In this document: positions 36,075-51,168 of the stretch, one piece after another
How the letters are laid out: the number at the start of each line of letters is the position of its first letter
How positions within the stretch are numbered: the first letter of the stretch is position 1
Assembly (NCBI GenBank): GCA_034008185.1
Contig: CM067081.1
Span: forward strand, 152,426,258 to 152,490,257
Origin: Gorsachius magnificus
Lineage: Eukaryota > Chordata > Aves > Pelecaniformes > Ardeidae
Direction: 5' to 3'
DNA: 64,000 bases
Notes under the pieces: generated by a model
Databases searched by the model: none
Seen by the model: the letters and a program-made list of their open reading frames with translations, nothing else
What the model was told of the DNA's origin: nothing
Position numbers and translations under genes: made by a program

Positions 36075-39000
36075 TGAATCCACCTGCATATTCAGAAACC
36101 CTCTTTTGCATGTAGGGAACAAGAATATTCCGCTTCCAGGGGAAAATTCACCTTGGTATGCAAAGAGATGTTATGTCTTTTTGTATATCATCTCATTTGT
36201 TTCTGTGGAAAGCATAGTTATATTTGAATCAAAATGCTTGCAATTTGAATGTACATTCCAAAATAAGAAGGTGAAACGGCTTCATTGGTTTATTAAATCT
36301 AAATAATACAAAGTGACACTAACCACTCAAAGTAATTTGCCTGACTGCTGTCACCAAGCATTGCTACTGAAGATGGATGATAAAACTCATTGAGTTTTTC
36401 TGTTTCCTAGGTAAACAGCTGAAGGAAATGTGTCTGTTTTCCTCTATTCTTGCCCTAGGGCATTTTGATTAATATTGCCATCATCAAGCCCTGTGCCAGT
36501 GGACCAAAAGAAGAATAACATATTATGGTGACTAATCCAATACTGACAGCAGCAGGCAGCCTGAATTCAACATAGACAAATATTTTTAGTGGATTCCTCC
36601 TGAGCCTAGGAGTGAAGCCAGTGCTTGGCAAGAGTCATCACTCACCAGACAATCAGCTGTAATGCTTAAAGCTTTTGAAGATATGAAACAATATATTTTT
36701 ACCCTTCAGCATCTCACCTTGCACAATCGGTTTTAAAGATCGCTCCATTTTTTAATTCAACTTCTTTGGACAAACCTATTCTTTAGAAATATCTGCCAGT
36801 CTGTAGTGTTGACTACACAAAGTTGTATGAACACAACCAAGCAACACCGGCTGTGATATATTTACAGGATCAAAACTGCATGACTTTCACTAGAATTGAG
36901 TATGTTCCATTTTCTTCCCTTTCCCTTCCCCTTGTTTGTCAACTCCCTGTCATTCTAGTTAGGTTGGAAGTGTTTAACAGGAGCAGATACTGATGGGCAA
37001 GGCAGATAGTCACCCTTGCAGCTGAAAATTATGTTGGTAGGAAACAACATGTTTCCAGGCTGTGCTGGTGGGACTCCACTTTTGCATGGGACAGAGGAGT
37101 TGGGTGTAGCCAGTTGCTTTGAGGACAGGACATGGTCTTGCTTACACAGTGGTGGAAGATAGGCCAGCATCTCACACTATCTTCTACAACTTCCGCATGT
37201 CAGGGCTGCAGTCATTCAGAGGAAAGTGGGGGTTTCATGACATGTCCTTCATCTTCATGCAGGTAGGGGGGTAGAGGGGATAGGAAAAGGGCTAAACTTT
37301 GGCTTCTTTCAAAGGACCATTTCAAAAGGAATTGATCTCAACTGAGGAGAGAATAACTTGTAATGAGGAGAGCTGTTACATGTGTTTTCTTTCTGAAGCA
37401 AAAAGAGAAGCCACAAAGAGAGTGAAATGTCACAGGTTACACTTACTTCCCCAGGCTGATCCTGGATTTTGTATGTTCTGCCCCTGGGGAGAGAAGTGAG
37501 GTTCAGTCCAGTCACCTAAATATCAACCATGAAGGGTGGAGGAAAGGAGCTGACTGAATGGAGCAGAAGGCTTTTGGGTGAATGAGTGACATGCCTGAAA
37601 GGGAGCAATACATGGTCACTTTTGGTACAATCCCACAGTTTGCTACGGTAGGGTCTCTAGCTGAAATAGAAGCTTATGTTCATTGGTAAATGGGAAAGAA
37701 TCTAGATGTGAGCTTCCTAGCCACACGTACTATCCCCGAGTTAGGAGAAAAAAATAAACACTTCAAAAGAATTTAATTTCATAATATGCTTACAGTCATT
37801 CATACAGCATACACTTTTAAAACATTACTTACAGGTTTTCAATTAGATTTGTGAAAGCTATGCTTGATATCATTTTACTTGAGTATGCAGCCTGTATTTG
37901 CCTGCATAATATAACTTTATCCAAATTCAATTAGAACTCAATGTAAATATTTAAATGCAGTTATTACTAGCAGGCAAGCACACAGGTAAATATTACCACA
38001 CAACAGTGTCAGTCAAAATTACACATAATTCACTGCACTTGGAAGACAATCAGAGTTTATATGAGCTTGTGAGTTCTTTATGCAATAAAATGGGTACCAA
38101 AATTAGCTTGTATTTCCACATTGTCAGCAGGTTATCACGATCAGCTGGCTAAGCCCCCGTGTGGCACCATGGATTGGTGGTGTCAGACAGCTTTCCTTCT
38201 CTCATTTGAAAGAATCAGAAACCAGGCTTTACTGCTATTCAGATAAATGGTTCTATCTGCCTGACTGACATTTATTTTTTCTGCTAGAGATATCTATGTA
38301 AAGTCACCTTAAAATCAGGCCAAGAGAACTAATGAGAGTCAGCTGAGAGCAGATGAACACTCTGTAGTTTGACAATACGTTTTCTTTTTCTTATCTACCC
38401 TGAATTTCTTCCTTCTGCCTCGCCCCAAAGGCTGCTTCACCAAAACACCCTGAATGGTGGTTGAATTTATGGTTATGCTGATCTCATTAAAGAGGATTTG
38501 TGCCACGTTTAGAGCATGTGAACCACTTTCTGTTGCCAACAAAAGTATTTGTGAGACAACGAGAATGATCCCCTGTGTTACTGGAGTGGGTGGTCGTTTT
38601 GAACATGTAAGTAATTGCATGGAGCTTAATATGAAGAGGAGGGAATATTTTTTCTAATGCTTGCCACTGTTGTATGCTTGTTTGATGGGTTCACTTCCCA
38701 ACCTTTAAACTTATTGCATTGATTTTATCAGGTTTTAGGACTAAAAAACAGACAAATATTTCCTAGAACATCTACATCCACTTTTTAGGCAGCAGCTACA
38801 ACTCCAAAATTTTACTACAACTGCCTCCTGTGAAAGACCTCTCCTGATTGTATGCCTGGGCAGAACTATCCAAGCTGCTAATTCCCTCCTGCTAGTGAAA
38901 GGCGTGGAGGTGATGCTCTTCAGCCAGGTATTTCCCATGCCCACATCACCAGTTAGAAGACCTGACATTATTTGTCATAAAACCCAGCACATTTAAGTCA

Positions 39001-42000
39001 GAAGCATGATCCAACAAGGAAAATCAGTGAGGAGTTGCTTGGTGATGTCTCTCTGGTCACCTTCCAGGTTTGGGAGGTTGGCTGCTGTGCTATCAGGGCT
39101 CTGGCCTTAAGGACCTGAGTACGGGTACTTTTCTGTTTGGCTGTAATTTGTTAATGATGTAGAAGGTGGTGGATGACTATCTAAGATGATTAGCTAGCTC
39201 ATTTCAGATTGACTAGGTATCAGAGGGATTTTAGCAGGATGTTTCCCTAACAAAAACTATTTAAAGATTTTTAATCCAAGGATGTCCGAAACTGATAGTT
39301 ATGACTTGGTTTTAACAAGTTGGCTTTAACAAACATATCCTAAAGAGCACGGCTAAAGGGCAGAGAACCTTATTAGGCAGATTTCTTTGTGGACTTAATG
39401 GACACAGAGCTCAGAAATGAAGAGCTCAAGTATTAAGAATTCCCAAATATAAATTCTAAGTTAAATAAAATCTGAGTATAAGTGACCCATACTTCTGTTT
39501 TGGTAGTTTCATCTATATTTAAGTACAAAAGCATTATCATATTCCAATATTTTTAGGATTGTTTTGTGCTATTGACAAAATTAATACTCAATGAGTAAAA
39601 CATGGCCAGCTTTGCATAAAACATGTCTACTCAATCCTACTGTTGCAAAGACTACAAATAATTTGGTTTTATATAACATCACATGTGGTATTTAATATGT
39701 AAAACTCAGATCCCGACTCAATTCTTGAATATCAGTGAGTGCTTCATAACAGCCAACCTTACAGAAAGTCTTCAGTCACTCCAAAGAAAATTTTGATCCT
39801 CAAATGCTCTATGTTTGTAATTCTGTTAGAGTTGGGACAGGCAGCAAACTTGGCAATCTCACTCACTCTTTAGAGCAAAGCAATTTTCTTCACCATTTTC
39901 CTTGGGAAGCAGCATTATAGCAATGAGAATTTATTTTGAAAAGCTATGAAAGAAATTAAAATGGGAAACTGTAGCTAGTCATCTTAGCTGGAAATGCACT
40001 ACTCCATGGGATGTATGACACTGACACAAAGAGAACTGCTGTTTTTTGAAGAGGTGTAGTGTCAAGCCTAAGGACATAAAAGATGTATTCTGGAGAAGGC
40101 AAAAAAGCACCTGAGTGGGAGTGAGTATGCTCAGTCCTTCAGTAGAAGAGCTAAGGCTGCGATTGCCGCATTTTAAAATTCCAAAGGGCAGAGTAATTGA
40201 GCAATTTAAGCATGGTGGGCATGTTAAGCAAAATTAGTGCATGTGCAAATCAGAGCACTTGCACTACTCCCAAAATACCACTTTCAGAATGTGACACGTG
40301 ATCAAAGATTTCTGTCTTTATACTGCCATAGACTTAAAGCTTTAAAAATAATCTGGTTTGTATGACTATAACCAGCATTGCGATCAACTGAGCTGCATAC
40401 AAGCAGCACTGAGAATGGAGTTCATGCAGGACCTTTTGTTCTAAAAATACATGTGTCTGTCATTTGAGTTAAACAACAGACTGTTATCTACAACAGTAGC
40501 AGCAGGAGGGCTTTTATTCAACTTTCAGAATGACATAGTAGGCAATATTGTGAGAAAATAATATTTCTGTTTCCTTATCTGAACCAATGTGTTTTAGCAG
40601 GATAAGAAGGCACTATATATATACATATTTTAAAATTAATTTTCTGCCTCCGTATGCATAACAGCTTTTCCTTTGGGAGACTCTCATGTATTCCATGCAA
40701 AGTACAAATCCATCTAGAGCAATGGTAGTTTTGTGGCCTAGAGGACAGGAGATGTGGATTCAGTTCTGATCCCTGATTTTCTCTGCATCACTTTTAATGT
40801 TGTGGTAATAGTGTGCCTTGGCTGAGACAGAATGCTTTTCTCTGCATCTGAGAATATTTAATATTTTGTGAAATGATATTGTGTTTATTTTTCACTGGGC
40901 TAAAGGGCTCGAACAGTGTGTATTTTTAAAAGAGCCATTCTCCTCTCCTGAAGTCAATAGGATGTAACTGATTTATTGTATTTCTGAGGCAAGCTGGAAA
41001 GGGAGGTGACAGCCACCACAGGTTTCCCCCAAATAAGGTTGTCTGAAAACACATGTAAGTCTGGAAAAAAAATATCATGGTGCATCATGAGCCCTGCCAC
41101 TTGCAGCATGACCTGAGCCGGTGCTGGGGCCACGCTGGGGATGTGGCCCTGGGGAGCAGGGGAGACGCCCATACCTGCCCGTACCTGCACCCTGACACCC
41201 CTCCTCACGTAGCCTGCACTTGGAGCTGAGGAGAAGCCACCACACTGCCCTGGAGAATGCCCACTCTTGCTTCATGACTGGGGCAGAACTAATAGAAAGG
41301 CTAAATGTGCCAAAGCTTTCTTTGCACCCCTTTCTTCTCCTCTTTTCCTGACAAATCTGCTCCCAGTTTCCTTACTTTTCCTTTCCTTTAAGCTGCGTGT
41401 TCTCCAGCTCCTCTGTGGGCTAGAAAATTTGATTATTGTAAGGAACGCAGAAAGATTCAGGAACAATTTAAGTAGAAGAATTAGGACTCTAAGAGGAAAT
41501 TGTATTGCACAGACTGCAATGAAATCTTAAGGAAGGTGGTATTGCATCTATGTGAATTACAGCTAATTTTCCAAAGTAAACTACAATACTCATAACCACC
41601 AGAACCCATTCCTCTAATGAAAAGGAGTATTTTATATATTAAAGAGGAAATACTAAGATTAAAGGCAATGGAAAGGGGGAGTGACATTACCCTTGCTAGA
41701 TAAAGACAAGCAGTTTTTCAAAGAAAACTGAATCTTTCAATCACAGATGTAAACCAAGTCCCTGAATTGAAGTGGAAAACAGAATTGCATTTAATATCTT
41801 AGCAAAAAAATTTGCCTTAGGATAGATTAATGTTCAGCCAGCAGAGATCAGAAACAGGATTGGAACCTCAATACTATATATCTAATTTCACTTCAGGAGA
41901 ATTACAGAAGCCTGCCAAGGGGCAATTGCTTCTGTGTTGAACTCGGATACTATTTTTCTCCAGACAATATTCTCCAGTGCTGCAGTGGTGTTTTTCCCCA

Positions 42001-43748
42001 GCTTTTTTCAGATGGAATTAAGCAGCTGGTAGAAGGAAAAAAGATCACACCCAGCTGAAACTGAACACTTGCAGCTTAGGTTTCCTCTTTAAACAGTACT
42101 GTCTTGCTAAGTGCCAACAAAGTATCTGACATGCTTGAGCCTGTCTACCCTGACTCATCATTGCTTCATAAGGTGTTGTCATTAGCACCAATTCAAATTA
42201 ATTAAACATAAATTAAGCCCTGTCCAAATCTGGCTTTTTTTTCCTTTTCATGGTGGTAAAGTTCTTCTGAAGTTTGATCTAAATGATTAGGCAACTAGGC
42301 ACAAGGAAGTTGGAAATTAGGCTTATGTCTCTTAAGTGAAATACTTCAATAATCTTAATTTCTTTAATAGTCTTGAATTGAACAATTAACCTATTATTTA
42401 AAATATGGTCTAATGACTTTGAAGATTACAGTAAACAATATCATAGCAGGAAATGGAAGATAATGTGAAAAGCATTACACAAAGTACTAGTTACTAATGG
42501 AGCTGCTTGATTTAATTGTTTTCATTCAAAGATATTCTGTCTTCAACCCTGCAAAGCAGGTGGCAATAATGTCCTACACCTCTTCATAATGTAGAATTTT
42601 AAAGTAACAGATTCATGAGAAGAAAGCATTTTGTGATGGTTCTTGGATATAGGCAGGGGTGCCTAACTTGGGGCCAAAAGGTTAAGAAGGCTGCTCTTCC
42701 CACCCATGGAATTTAAAGTGAACTGACTTTTCCATTTTAGAGTTGATCTTAAGGCATCAAGTCAATGGGAATATGCTGTAGGTGCACAAGGAATTCTGGC
42801 ATGGAAAAGAAACAGAATAAATGGGGAAAGATGAGCTCTACATTTACTTAGTTATAGCTCTGAATGTAGAGCTGAACAAGAGCAATTTTTCCCAGTATTG
42901 TTTTCTGGTAAAACAGGATGCGAAAAGCAATTACAACCTACTGACCTCTATTTACTTTTGAACAGGTTTTTTTTGCAAGAAAGACAAAAAAAAAGAGTAA
43001 TTTTAATCACTTTATTTGTTGTTCAAAATACATATGAAACAATTAGAATAAAATTATTTCAAATGTGTTCTTTTCTTTTTCTTGTCTTTTTTAATATAAA
43101 ATTATCACAAACTGTACACTTCATAACATCTTTTGAGGTTTCATTGTTACATATTTTTTTCAGAATGACAAATAGATTCACACTTTCTAGAGAATACATT
43201 GTAAAAATACTGAAATGTGTTACAGCTCTCAAAGGCTAGTGCAAAAAAACCCCATTTACTATCAGTAGTACAATTTTATGCTGTCAAGTTTCACAAGTGG
43301 CCATTTAGCGCATACAAAAAGCCAGTAACACAAGTTCAAAAAGTTTTATTTTGTTGTCTCTATAACACAGAAGCCAAGGATATTGACTTGAACAATGGCT
43401 AGGTATCAAATCACAGACTTCTTTTAAAAAGTCACATCATGAACACTGAATAAAGGGTACTAAAACAGTCAGGTATTTAATATTAGATCTTTGTCAGCCA
43501 ACACCACATAGCAAGAAGAGACAAAATCTTAGAAGAACTCTGCAGTTCTTTGTAAGCTACACAGACTTGGCAACATTTCTGATCTAATCATAAAGATTAT
43601 TTTAAAGGTAGGGAGTTCTGTTAGAGTTTGGGCCATTTAGGGTCTAATCCAGAATCCCACATTGTCACAGCAAAGATGGTTACAAGCATTGTATTGGGTG
43701 CTTTCTTTTAATATTTCAAAATATTAAGCATTTAAAAATTGAGTGGTG

Positions 43749-43778
43749 GTTTTTTTTTTGTTTTGTTTTGTTTTTTAT
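43749..43778. repeat. T-rich low-complexity tract with TTTTG units
   Basis: The run T10 G TTTTG TTTTG T6 is a short simple repeat. It could be the reversed poly(A) end of an old insertion, but I recognise no element next to it. Confidence 0.8.
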
Positions 43779-46700
43779 CTGTCAGTGTTTCCTATGGCCA
43801 GGAACTCCAATTTAACTTCCTACCTTTTGAAGCATACACTCTGGAAAATGCCTTCCCCACAAACAAGCATATACTAGAAAAATGTAACATTCTCTGCTGA
43901 AGAAAAGATGTGGCTGATTTCTGTGTTCTACTTCCCTTGCTTCAGCTCTCACGAGAAGCGCACTGAAGCCAGTCAGCTCGAACACAGTGCGGACTGCAAG
44001 TTCATGAGAAGAAAGTAGAAGCTTTTTGGGACTCCCCTTGCAGTGGTAGAAGGGAGTCCGGCCTCCTAAGGTGGCGAGGACTGGGCAGAGCAGGACAATG
44101 AAGAAATGCAATTTGGCTTTGCCCACTCTCATCCTGGCTAGTAGGGCCACGCTGGCATGGAGGGTGCTGAGATGTGCTTTAGACTGGCTGTGAGACTCCC
44201 CACATCACTCCATTCCTGGCCAGCAAAGCACCCGAGCAGCTGCTCTGCTCAGGGTGTGTGCCCAAGCCATCCTGACTTCACGGGGACTTGATCAGCAGGT
44301 CATACTTAAAAAATATTTCACGTGGTTTGCTGAAAAAAGGCCCTCGTGATCTCCACCAGAAAGGGGGGAAAGCACAAGTCAGAAGTGCGTCTCCAGATCA
44401 GGACGCCAACAGTGCCTACTTGTAGGGTAGAGAACTAGCCATATCCTGTCCTTAGACACGTGCATTTAAGTCCAACATATCCTACTCAGACTACTCACAT
44501 AAATAGAGAAGAATAGAAAGAATTTAGACTCGCCCTTGAAGGAAAAAGAAACAAGAAACTATGAAATATATATCTATAATTTTCCTTTTCTTGAGAAATA
44601 GTTTTCTATTTATTTAACAAAAGTAAATTTTGTTCAATATTTTTCCATAGAAATATAGAGTGAAAAGAAGCACTTTATATCTGATGTGCAACAGGACTAT
44701 CTAAATGTTACATATTAAAATTTAGTCTGTACAGTACCCTCTGATTTAATAGCAAGACGGCATCATGTAAAACTGTAGGCCACTATTAAAAAGGAAAAAT
44801 CCAGTAAAAATACATCTGACCTCCATGCCTGACTACAGAAACCAGATACTTTTATTTACCAAATCAGGCAGCTGAGGGTCATATTTCTTAAAGGTATTAG
44901 TATAATCAGCATTTGCAATAATAGTTCATACCCTGGAGATGCACTGAAGATTTTTAATATAGTCCGAATTGTCAGCAAGCCACAAACACCCGTGGTGGAT
45001 ACATTCTGCTTGCCTTGAGACTCCTTACTGGGGTCATTTCATAAGATGCTATGATACATCATCACATGCGACCTGATGCAAAGCCAATGGAAATCAAGAG
45101 CAGTGCTTCTGCTTGGTTTCAGTGGTGGGCTGGTCAAGTACGTAATGCTGTGCTTTGAAATTAAATGACATATTAAAAAGACCTACAGAGTAATTTTGCT
45201 GGATATATTTAATAGTCTAGTGCCATGGTATTAAAAAAATATTTTCATTTTAATTAATACAAGAACAATTGCCATATAAAGTAGCAAGTGATAGACCTAA
45301 AAGAAAGGTTCTTTTGAAAACACGTTATAGTTCTTGTATATTGGAAATAAGGTAATGAATAAATTTCGGTAAGCTATTGTAGTAATGTAAAATGTATATA
45401 TGGGTATTGTTAAAACTACACCATAAAAGGCTGAATTGAATCACTTTATTGTGCTATATTATATCAATAAATATTAAAGTTACAGTAGATATATTTACCA
45501 TTTTGTGTCTTTCTTGAAATAGCCCAAAAAAGGGAGGTGAAGTATTCTATTTAAAAGAAAAAAATTAACAGAAAAAGCAAAATGTATTTTCATCAGCAAC
45601 TTTATATTTTGCTGCCACAGGTATTTTTGCTAAAAGGCTTTTTAATATTTTTTTGTGTCAATATTATTTTCAGTGCATGAGGAAATTGGTACTTTAGTAC
45701 CACTTTTTGCCCTTTTGAATTATAAAGTTTTGTCTTAAGAAAAAGTTCATTTTTAAGAACAGTACAGAAAACAAGGCAAAAAATTCTAAAAGATGCCTTG
45801 GAATAATTTGAATGAAATCTCTTTTCTCAGCACAGATTGCTCATTATCAAGCCCTCTTTAGGTAGGACTGCTCTTTGACTTCATAGGCTGCCCTGTTTCT
45901 GGAGGGCATGCAGAATTAGACCCAAGATTTTAGAGGTTAATCCTCAGCGCTTCTCTGAAACCTGGCTATGACCTACAATTGTTTGTCTGCTACTGGCAAG
46001 TAGCTAAAGTGCAATAGTGCCAGGCTCCCTTTCAGAATAATACAGAAAAGATCTCACTGTGCAGATTCAGTTGCTGGCTAAGATAAAGCTATACTTTTTC
46101 ATCAGTGATTTTGATTCTCTGGCCCAAAGTTACCTTGGTGGACTAAGAACTGAAAAGGCTGTAGGTTTAAATAAATGAATCTAGTTCTTGTGCTATATGG
46201 GTAATTAAGGTCATTAAACACTTACATTACATAAAGCTTGAAAGGAATAAATGTAAGAGTGAAAAGTACTCTTTTGAGAGTCTACCAAAATTTCCTTTTT
46301 CATTTTCTGTGGTAGCCATCTCCATTTACATAAAGAAGAAAGACACACCCATCCACACATACCCATTTGCCATAAATAATTACAACTGGCAATTCTATGT
46401 CTTGTTCAGCTATGCAGTCATTTCCCTCATAACTATTATTATGCAATTAAGCCTCAGAAAACCGTGGTGAGGGAGGTAATGGCCCTCTATTGATCACTCT
46501 GATTTGCAGCAAGAGGCAGCCACTCCCAGGGTGAAACAGTCACAGTACACCCAGTATTATGTGACAATTTAAGACAAAGGAATAAGAATTTATTATTCAG
46601 CTGAACCTGCATGAATAGGAAGAACAGGAGGAGATGGGATTTGCCTGGAACATCAGCTCCAGGACCCTATTCATACACAAAGACCTGTGGGATATTAAGT

Positions 46701-49700
46701 GAGAAATACACCATGATTATGACTTCAGCTTTGTGAGTCACTGGAGAATTAGCACCTGCAACAGCCCAATGACTTTTCCACCATTGTGACATTAGTTTAG
46801 GCTTGGCTTGAAAACAAAGCCAGTACCTTGTATACTACAGCAGCATTTTCAGAGGTGTTTCCTATTGGTAATTCAAGTACCGATTGTCAGAAGCTTTGAA
46901 GATGTGAAGAGGTGACATTATAAAAAATTATTTTTCACCTGTTGGAGACTTTCCAATCTATGCCAGGTGCAGACAAATACGAGGCCATTACAGTATCTAG
47001 AGAGGAACGTGTCTGAACACATGCTGGCAATGTGTCTTTTTTGCCTCAGTTATGCCGCAAGAGAAAGACCGAAGGGGGAGGATACACCATGAGCAACTAC
47101 CAGTGCTCTTCACACTGTGAATCCTCTGGAGTCAGCATCTGTCAGTTGGAGAACTGGTTTTATTTTAAGGACAGACCCAAGTTCTGCAACATGGCTCCCA
47201 CTACCCTTGTCAGCTTGCAAATGGCTGTACAAGCTATGAGGTAGGGGAATTACATCAAAAATCTCTTTCTTTTGGAAGTGTTTGCTACACATACATTTCT
47301 GACTACTGAAAGCACTCTCAGTTCACCCACTTTTTATGTTTTCCACTTTTCTTTTTAACAGATTTTTTTCTAGAAAGCTCTTTACATGCTTAATAGGCTT
47401 TCTCCCTCCTCTCTCATGTCCATAGCTCAGATACCACAAAAGATTTAAAATATCTTCTTGTTCAGTCCTCTTCACTTCTGATGCAATTATCAGCTTCAAC
47501 TCATAGTATATTAAAAAAACAACTCCACCCCTTACCTCTTTCCTCTTGCAGTCTGTATTTATAGAAATATATCTGCTTCACAAAAACAGCTAACAGCCTA
47601 CAACCTCTCCTCCCCCGAAACTAACCTAGAAACTGTCCCAAACCCCAGGTACCTTTCTGATGATGTTAGTCTTAAGTGCCTAAAATGCCTGTCTGTTATG
47701 TTGACAAGCATTTGTTAGAACATTTCTGATACTGGGAATCATACAGGGACTAGGCAAGTAGGAATTCTGCACCTGCAGAAAAATATCATTTTATAATAGG
47801 GAACATAGCCTTTCCTTTTAACTCTAAGAGGTTGCAAGATATCAGGTCTTAAATCTATACCATTGATCTACACAGGAAAGCAACTTTAGGCATCTTTTAG
47901 AGCTTTATTGGTTTTTAGTGAGGGTTTTGATCCCCCCACACCACTTTTTTCTTCCTCATGAGTAAATGCATAGCTAGATTTGCTTTACTTCAGGGGTTTG
48001 AATTTCTAAGGTATGAAAAGATCCCCAACCACTTAAAAAAGCAATCTCTCCAAAACATTTCTATGCTTGTATTTTGAGGGAGAGTAAAACTGTGCATAGA
48101 GGGTAGGGTACTGTCATGAAAACAGGTTGCTGTCACTCTTTTGCTATGCCCCGCATAATAACTGAGTGGCAAAGCTCTCTGTGAGCTCTGAGGTCATCAC
48201 GACATAGCGGCACACCCATCCTTTCCTCAGGCTGCCTTCAGGTCTCCCTTCATGTCAGGCTTCCTGACTTGACCTCTCCAGGGGAGAGGCAGAATTTCAC
48301 AGTTCTCCCATAATTATGCTGGGCTCTGGGACGCTGTCTGTGTCTGGAGTAACTGTGCTAACCCAGACAGTCTGAATGGATTTGCAACTTTTCTTTCAGG
48401 GAGTCTGTGAATACTCCACTTCATGAAAAATGGAATGCTATTTAAATATGTAAGGTTAAATATTTCAAATAAATGTGTTTGAAAATAACAGTCTACATGC
48501 ATATCTGTCCTGCCCCAAGCTTTCCCATCCATTAATGGGAGATTAATCCAACCCAATTTCTCTGTAAACTATAGCAACAGCTTGCATCCCAGCCTGCTCA
48601 GACATAAATCTTGTCTGTCTTGAAACAGACCTCTTGATTTTTCCTATGTTTCTTTTCCTATGCCTGCTTGGGTTTTCACCATTTTAGATGAGATGCATTT
48701 TTCAGACTGGTTGTAGCATCGGTAGAATCTCCTGGGCCACCAGTATGGACATCAACATTTTGTAAATCACACTTTCTTCTAAGAGGCACTTGTCAAATAT
48801 TTTCTGCCTGTTGTTCTTTTTTGCCTGAAGCCTTCTTACTGAACTCCCCTAATCTGAGACCAATAGCCAAGTCAACATATTGTATTCATAATTTATTACA
48901 GAGAAGCTCCATTTTCATCACAGCAGCTATGTGACTTCCTGCAGATCCAGCTTAGAGAACACACTGTCTTGAATTATGTATCAGGGAGTCATTATGTCTT
49001 TCCCACTGGAGAGAGCTTTTGTACTCTGATAACCTATATAACCTGTATTTACATTTATTAGTTATATTTTGACAATGTTGATACTGAGGGTCTTCAATAG
49101 TGCTAATATGGTTCACCTACGTGGGCTTCGCAATAGAGAGTACTGTACGACATGCCCTCCCTTGGATCAGTGAGACACCGACGCTTGTCAACAAAGTGAA
49201 TAGTCCTCATGATGGTGCAGTGCAAAGCTTTAATTGAATTTTCCTGTTCTGCAAATTTAACATGCTTTGTGCTTCCAGAGGACTGAGTCCCATGTAACAT
49301 AAAAGTCACAGTCTATACTTGGGTGGAAAAATTTTAGATAGCAATACCAGAGGCATTCTCCTCTCTGAGCAAGTAAAGAGGTTTCCCAGCAATAGCAACA
49401 TCGTGGAGGTACTATCAGATAAAACATAAAATCACAGCCCTGAGCACTTGCTATCATCAAGCATCCCCTAGCACTCTGTACAAGATTGAAGGTGTTAGTT
49501 CCATTTTCCTGGACAAATTCTCCCATGATATTTAAATCCCACCTGCAACTTGACTTTCTCTTAGAGTTCCAGCTCTTGGTTTCCTGCGTGCTGTTAAAAA
49601 ACCTGCCAGTTTCTAGCTGGGGCTAAGGAAAAGGGGAATTGTGGGGGAGATAGTTATTCATTTGGACAAGTAAAAAAAAACCCACACTTTTTGAAGTTAA

Positions 49701-51137
49701 GGTATTATTTGCCTTGGAAATGGCAAATGGCTGTGATCAGCACCTCAATTAACTCCTATGCCTAATGCTGACTCCCCAGGAATGCCCCTCTTTCTTCCTG
49801 CTTTACAGTACAGAAGGAATGGACAAGTAACATGAATGTTGTAATGGTTATCAGTTTTGAAAGGAGACTCTTCATTTCGGAGGGTTTGCAGTTGGATTGA
49901 ATAGCTGTGCCTCTACTGCCACATTTTCCTTGGCCTTTCTTAGCTCTGTGGTCTGCTCTGTGCCATGATTTAGCTATTTTGGTTCTATGATTCTATTTTC
50001 TGATACCAGAGAGCTCGGGTTAGACTGACAAGCCTCAGAAGCTGAGTGAAAGTGAATCTTGAGCAATGGGTTAAACTGAGTCGCAGATGTGGTGTGAATG
50101 GGAGAGAAAATTTTCCGTTAAAACATGCATTGATACTCCTGTCATACATACTATGTTTTATCCATATTTTGGATGGTCTAACAGATATTATATGAGCTTT
50201 GTCCAAAAGTCACCTCACTGTCTAATTAACACGTACAGAATTTTCAAGCATATTCATTTGTAGAAATAAAGTCATATGAACTTTTCAGGTCAAGGAACTG
50301 TCACTCAGTAATGATTTGTTCAGTATTTATCACAAACAGAAACATCTTTCTGATTAGGTGTGGGTGTTCTGTGGTAATAAAAGTGCTAAATAATAATGGT
50401 TATACAACTTGCAAGTGCAAATACTGTATGTGCAAATCTAGGGGTTTTGCACACTCTAATAAGGTGGCTTTCAAATTTTGCAGGCACATTTATGGATCTG
50501 AAAAATCTGAAATTTTCAGCAGAACTCTATTACTGAGTTCTAAGATATTTACTCACTCTTCTTTCAAATGTTTACACACTTGAAAAATACAGTTAAATGA
50601 TTTCAGATGTATAAAGCTTGTTAAATTAATTGTAATTAAGTGTAATAAAAAGTACATATAAAAGTTAATAAGATACAAACACTTAATTGATTTTAAAGAT
50701 ACAGAAAAATAATCTTGGAACTAGACTATCATGTATTTGTTGTGTATCATCATGTTAAAAACTTTCAAAAGGATTACATTGAAGCCAGTTTAAAAAAACT
50801 GAGAAATAGGAGGAATGGATGGATCAAATGAGTCTTTTTTTGAAACAAAGTTCTCTTCATATTGCTCAAAAAATGCATCCATAGAAAGAAATTAGGAAGT
50901 TTTTTACCTTTGGAAAAAATCAACCCAATGAAAACATCTCATGTTTGCTCAAAATCGTTTTCAAAAATATTGAAATGGTTGTCATTCTTTAAGAAAAATG
51001 TATGATTTTGTTACTTAAACATAAGAAGTCAAAACAATTCCATATATTGAAGAAGAAATTGTGCAGGGTAACTTTTGTCCTGATATACTAAGTTTTGTTT
51101 TATCTTATTGGTTCTGGCCACTTTCTCTGTCCCTGAA

Positions 51138-51168
51138 CAATATACATATCCCTGAGATATGTATATTG
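51138..51168. repeat. Perfect inverted repeat, 13-bp arms
   Basis: The left arm CAATATACATATC (51138-51150) and right arm GATATGTATATTG (51156-51168) are exact reverse complements separated by 5 bp (CCTGA). The site could form a hairpin or a small cruciform. It could also be the remnant of a short DNA element, or chance in AT-rich sequence. Confidence 0.9.

Noticed and set aside
42898..43239. 113-codon plus-strand frame
   Set aside because: Phe, Leu, Ile and Lys dominate, as expected from AT-rich DNA; no domain, splice or start context supports it.
49980..49997. GGTTCTATGATTCTATTTT, resembling a CR1 tail
   Set aside because: The preceding bases do not match CR1, so the octamer-like match is probably chance.
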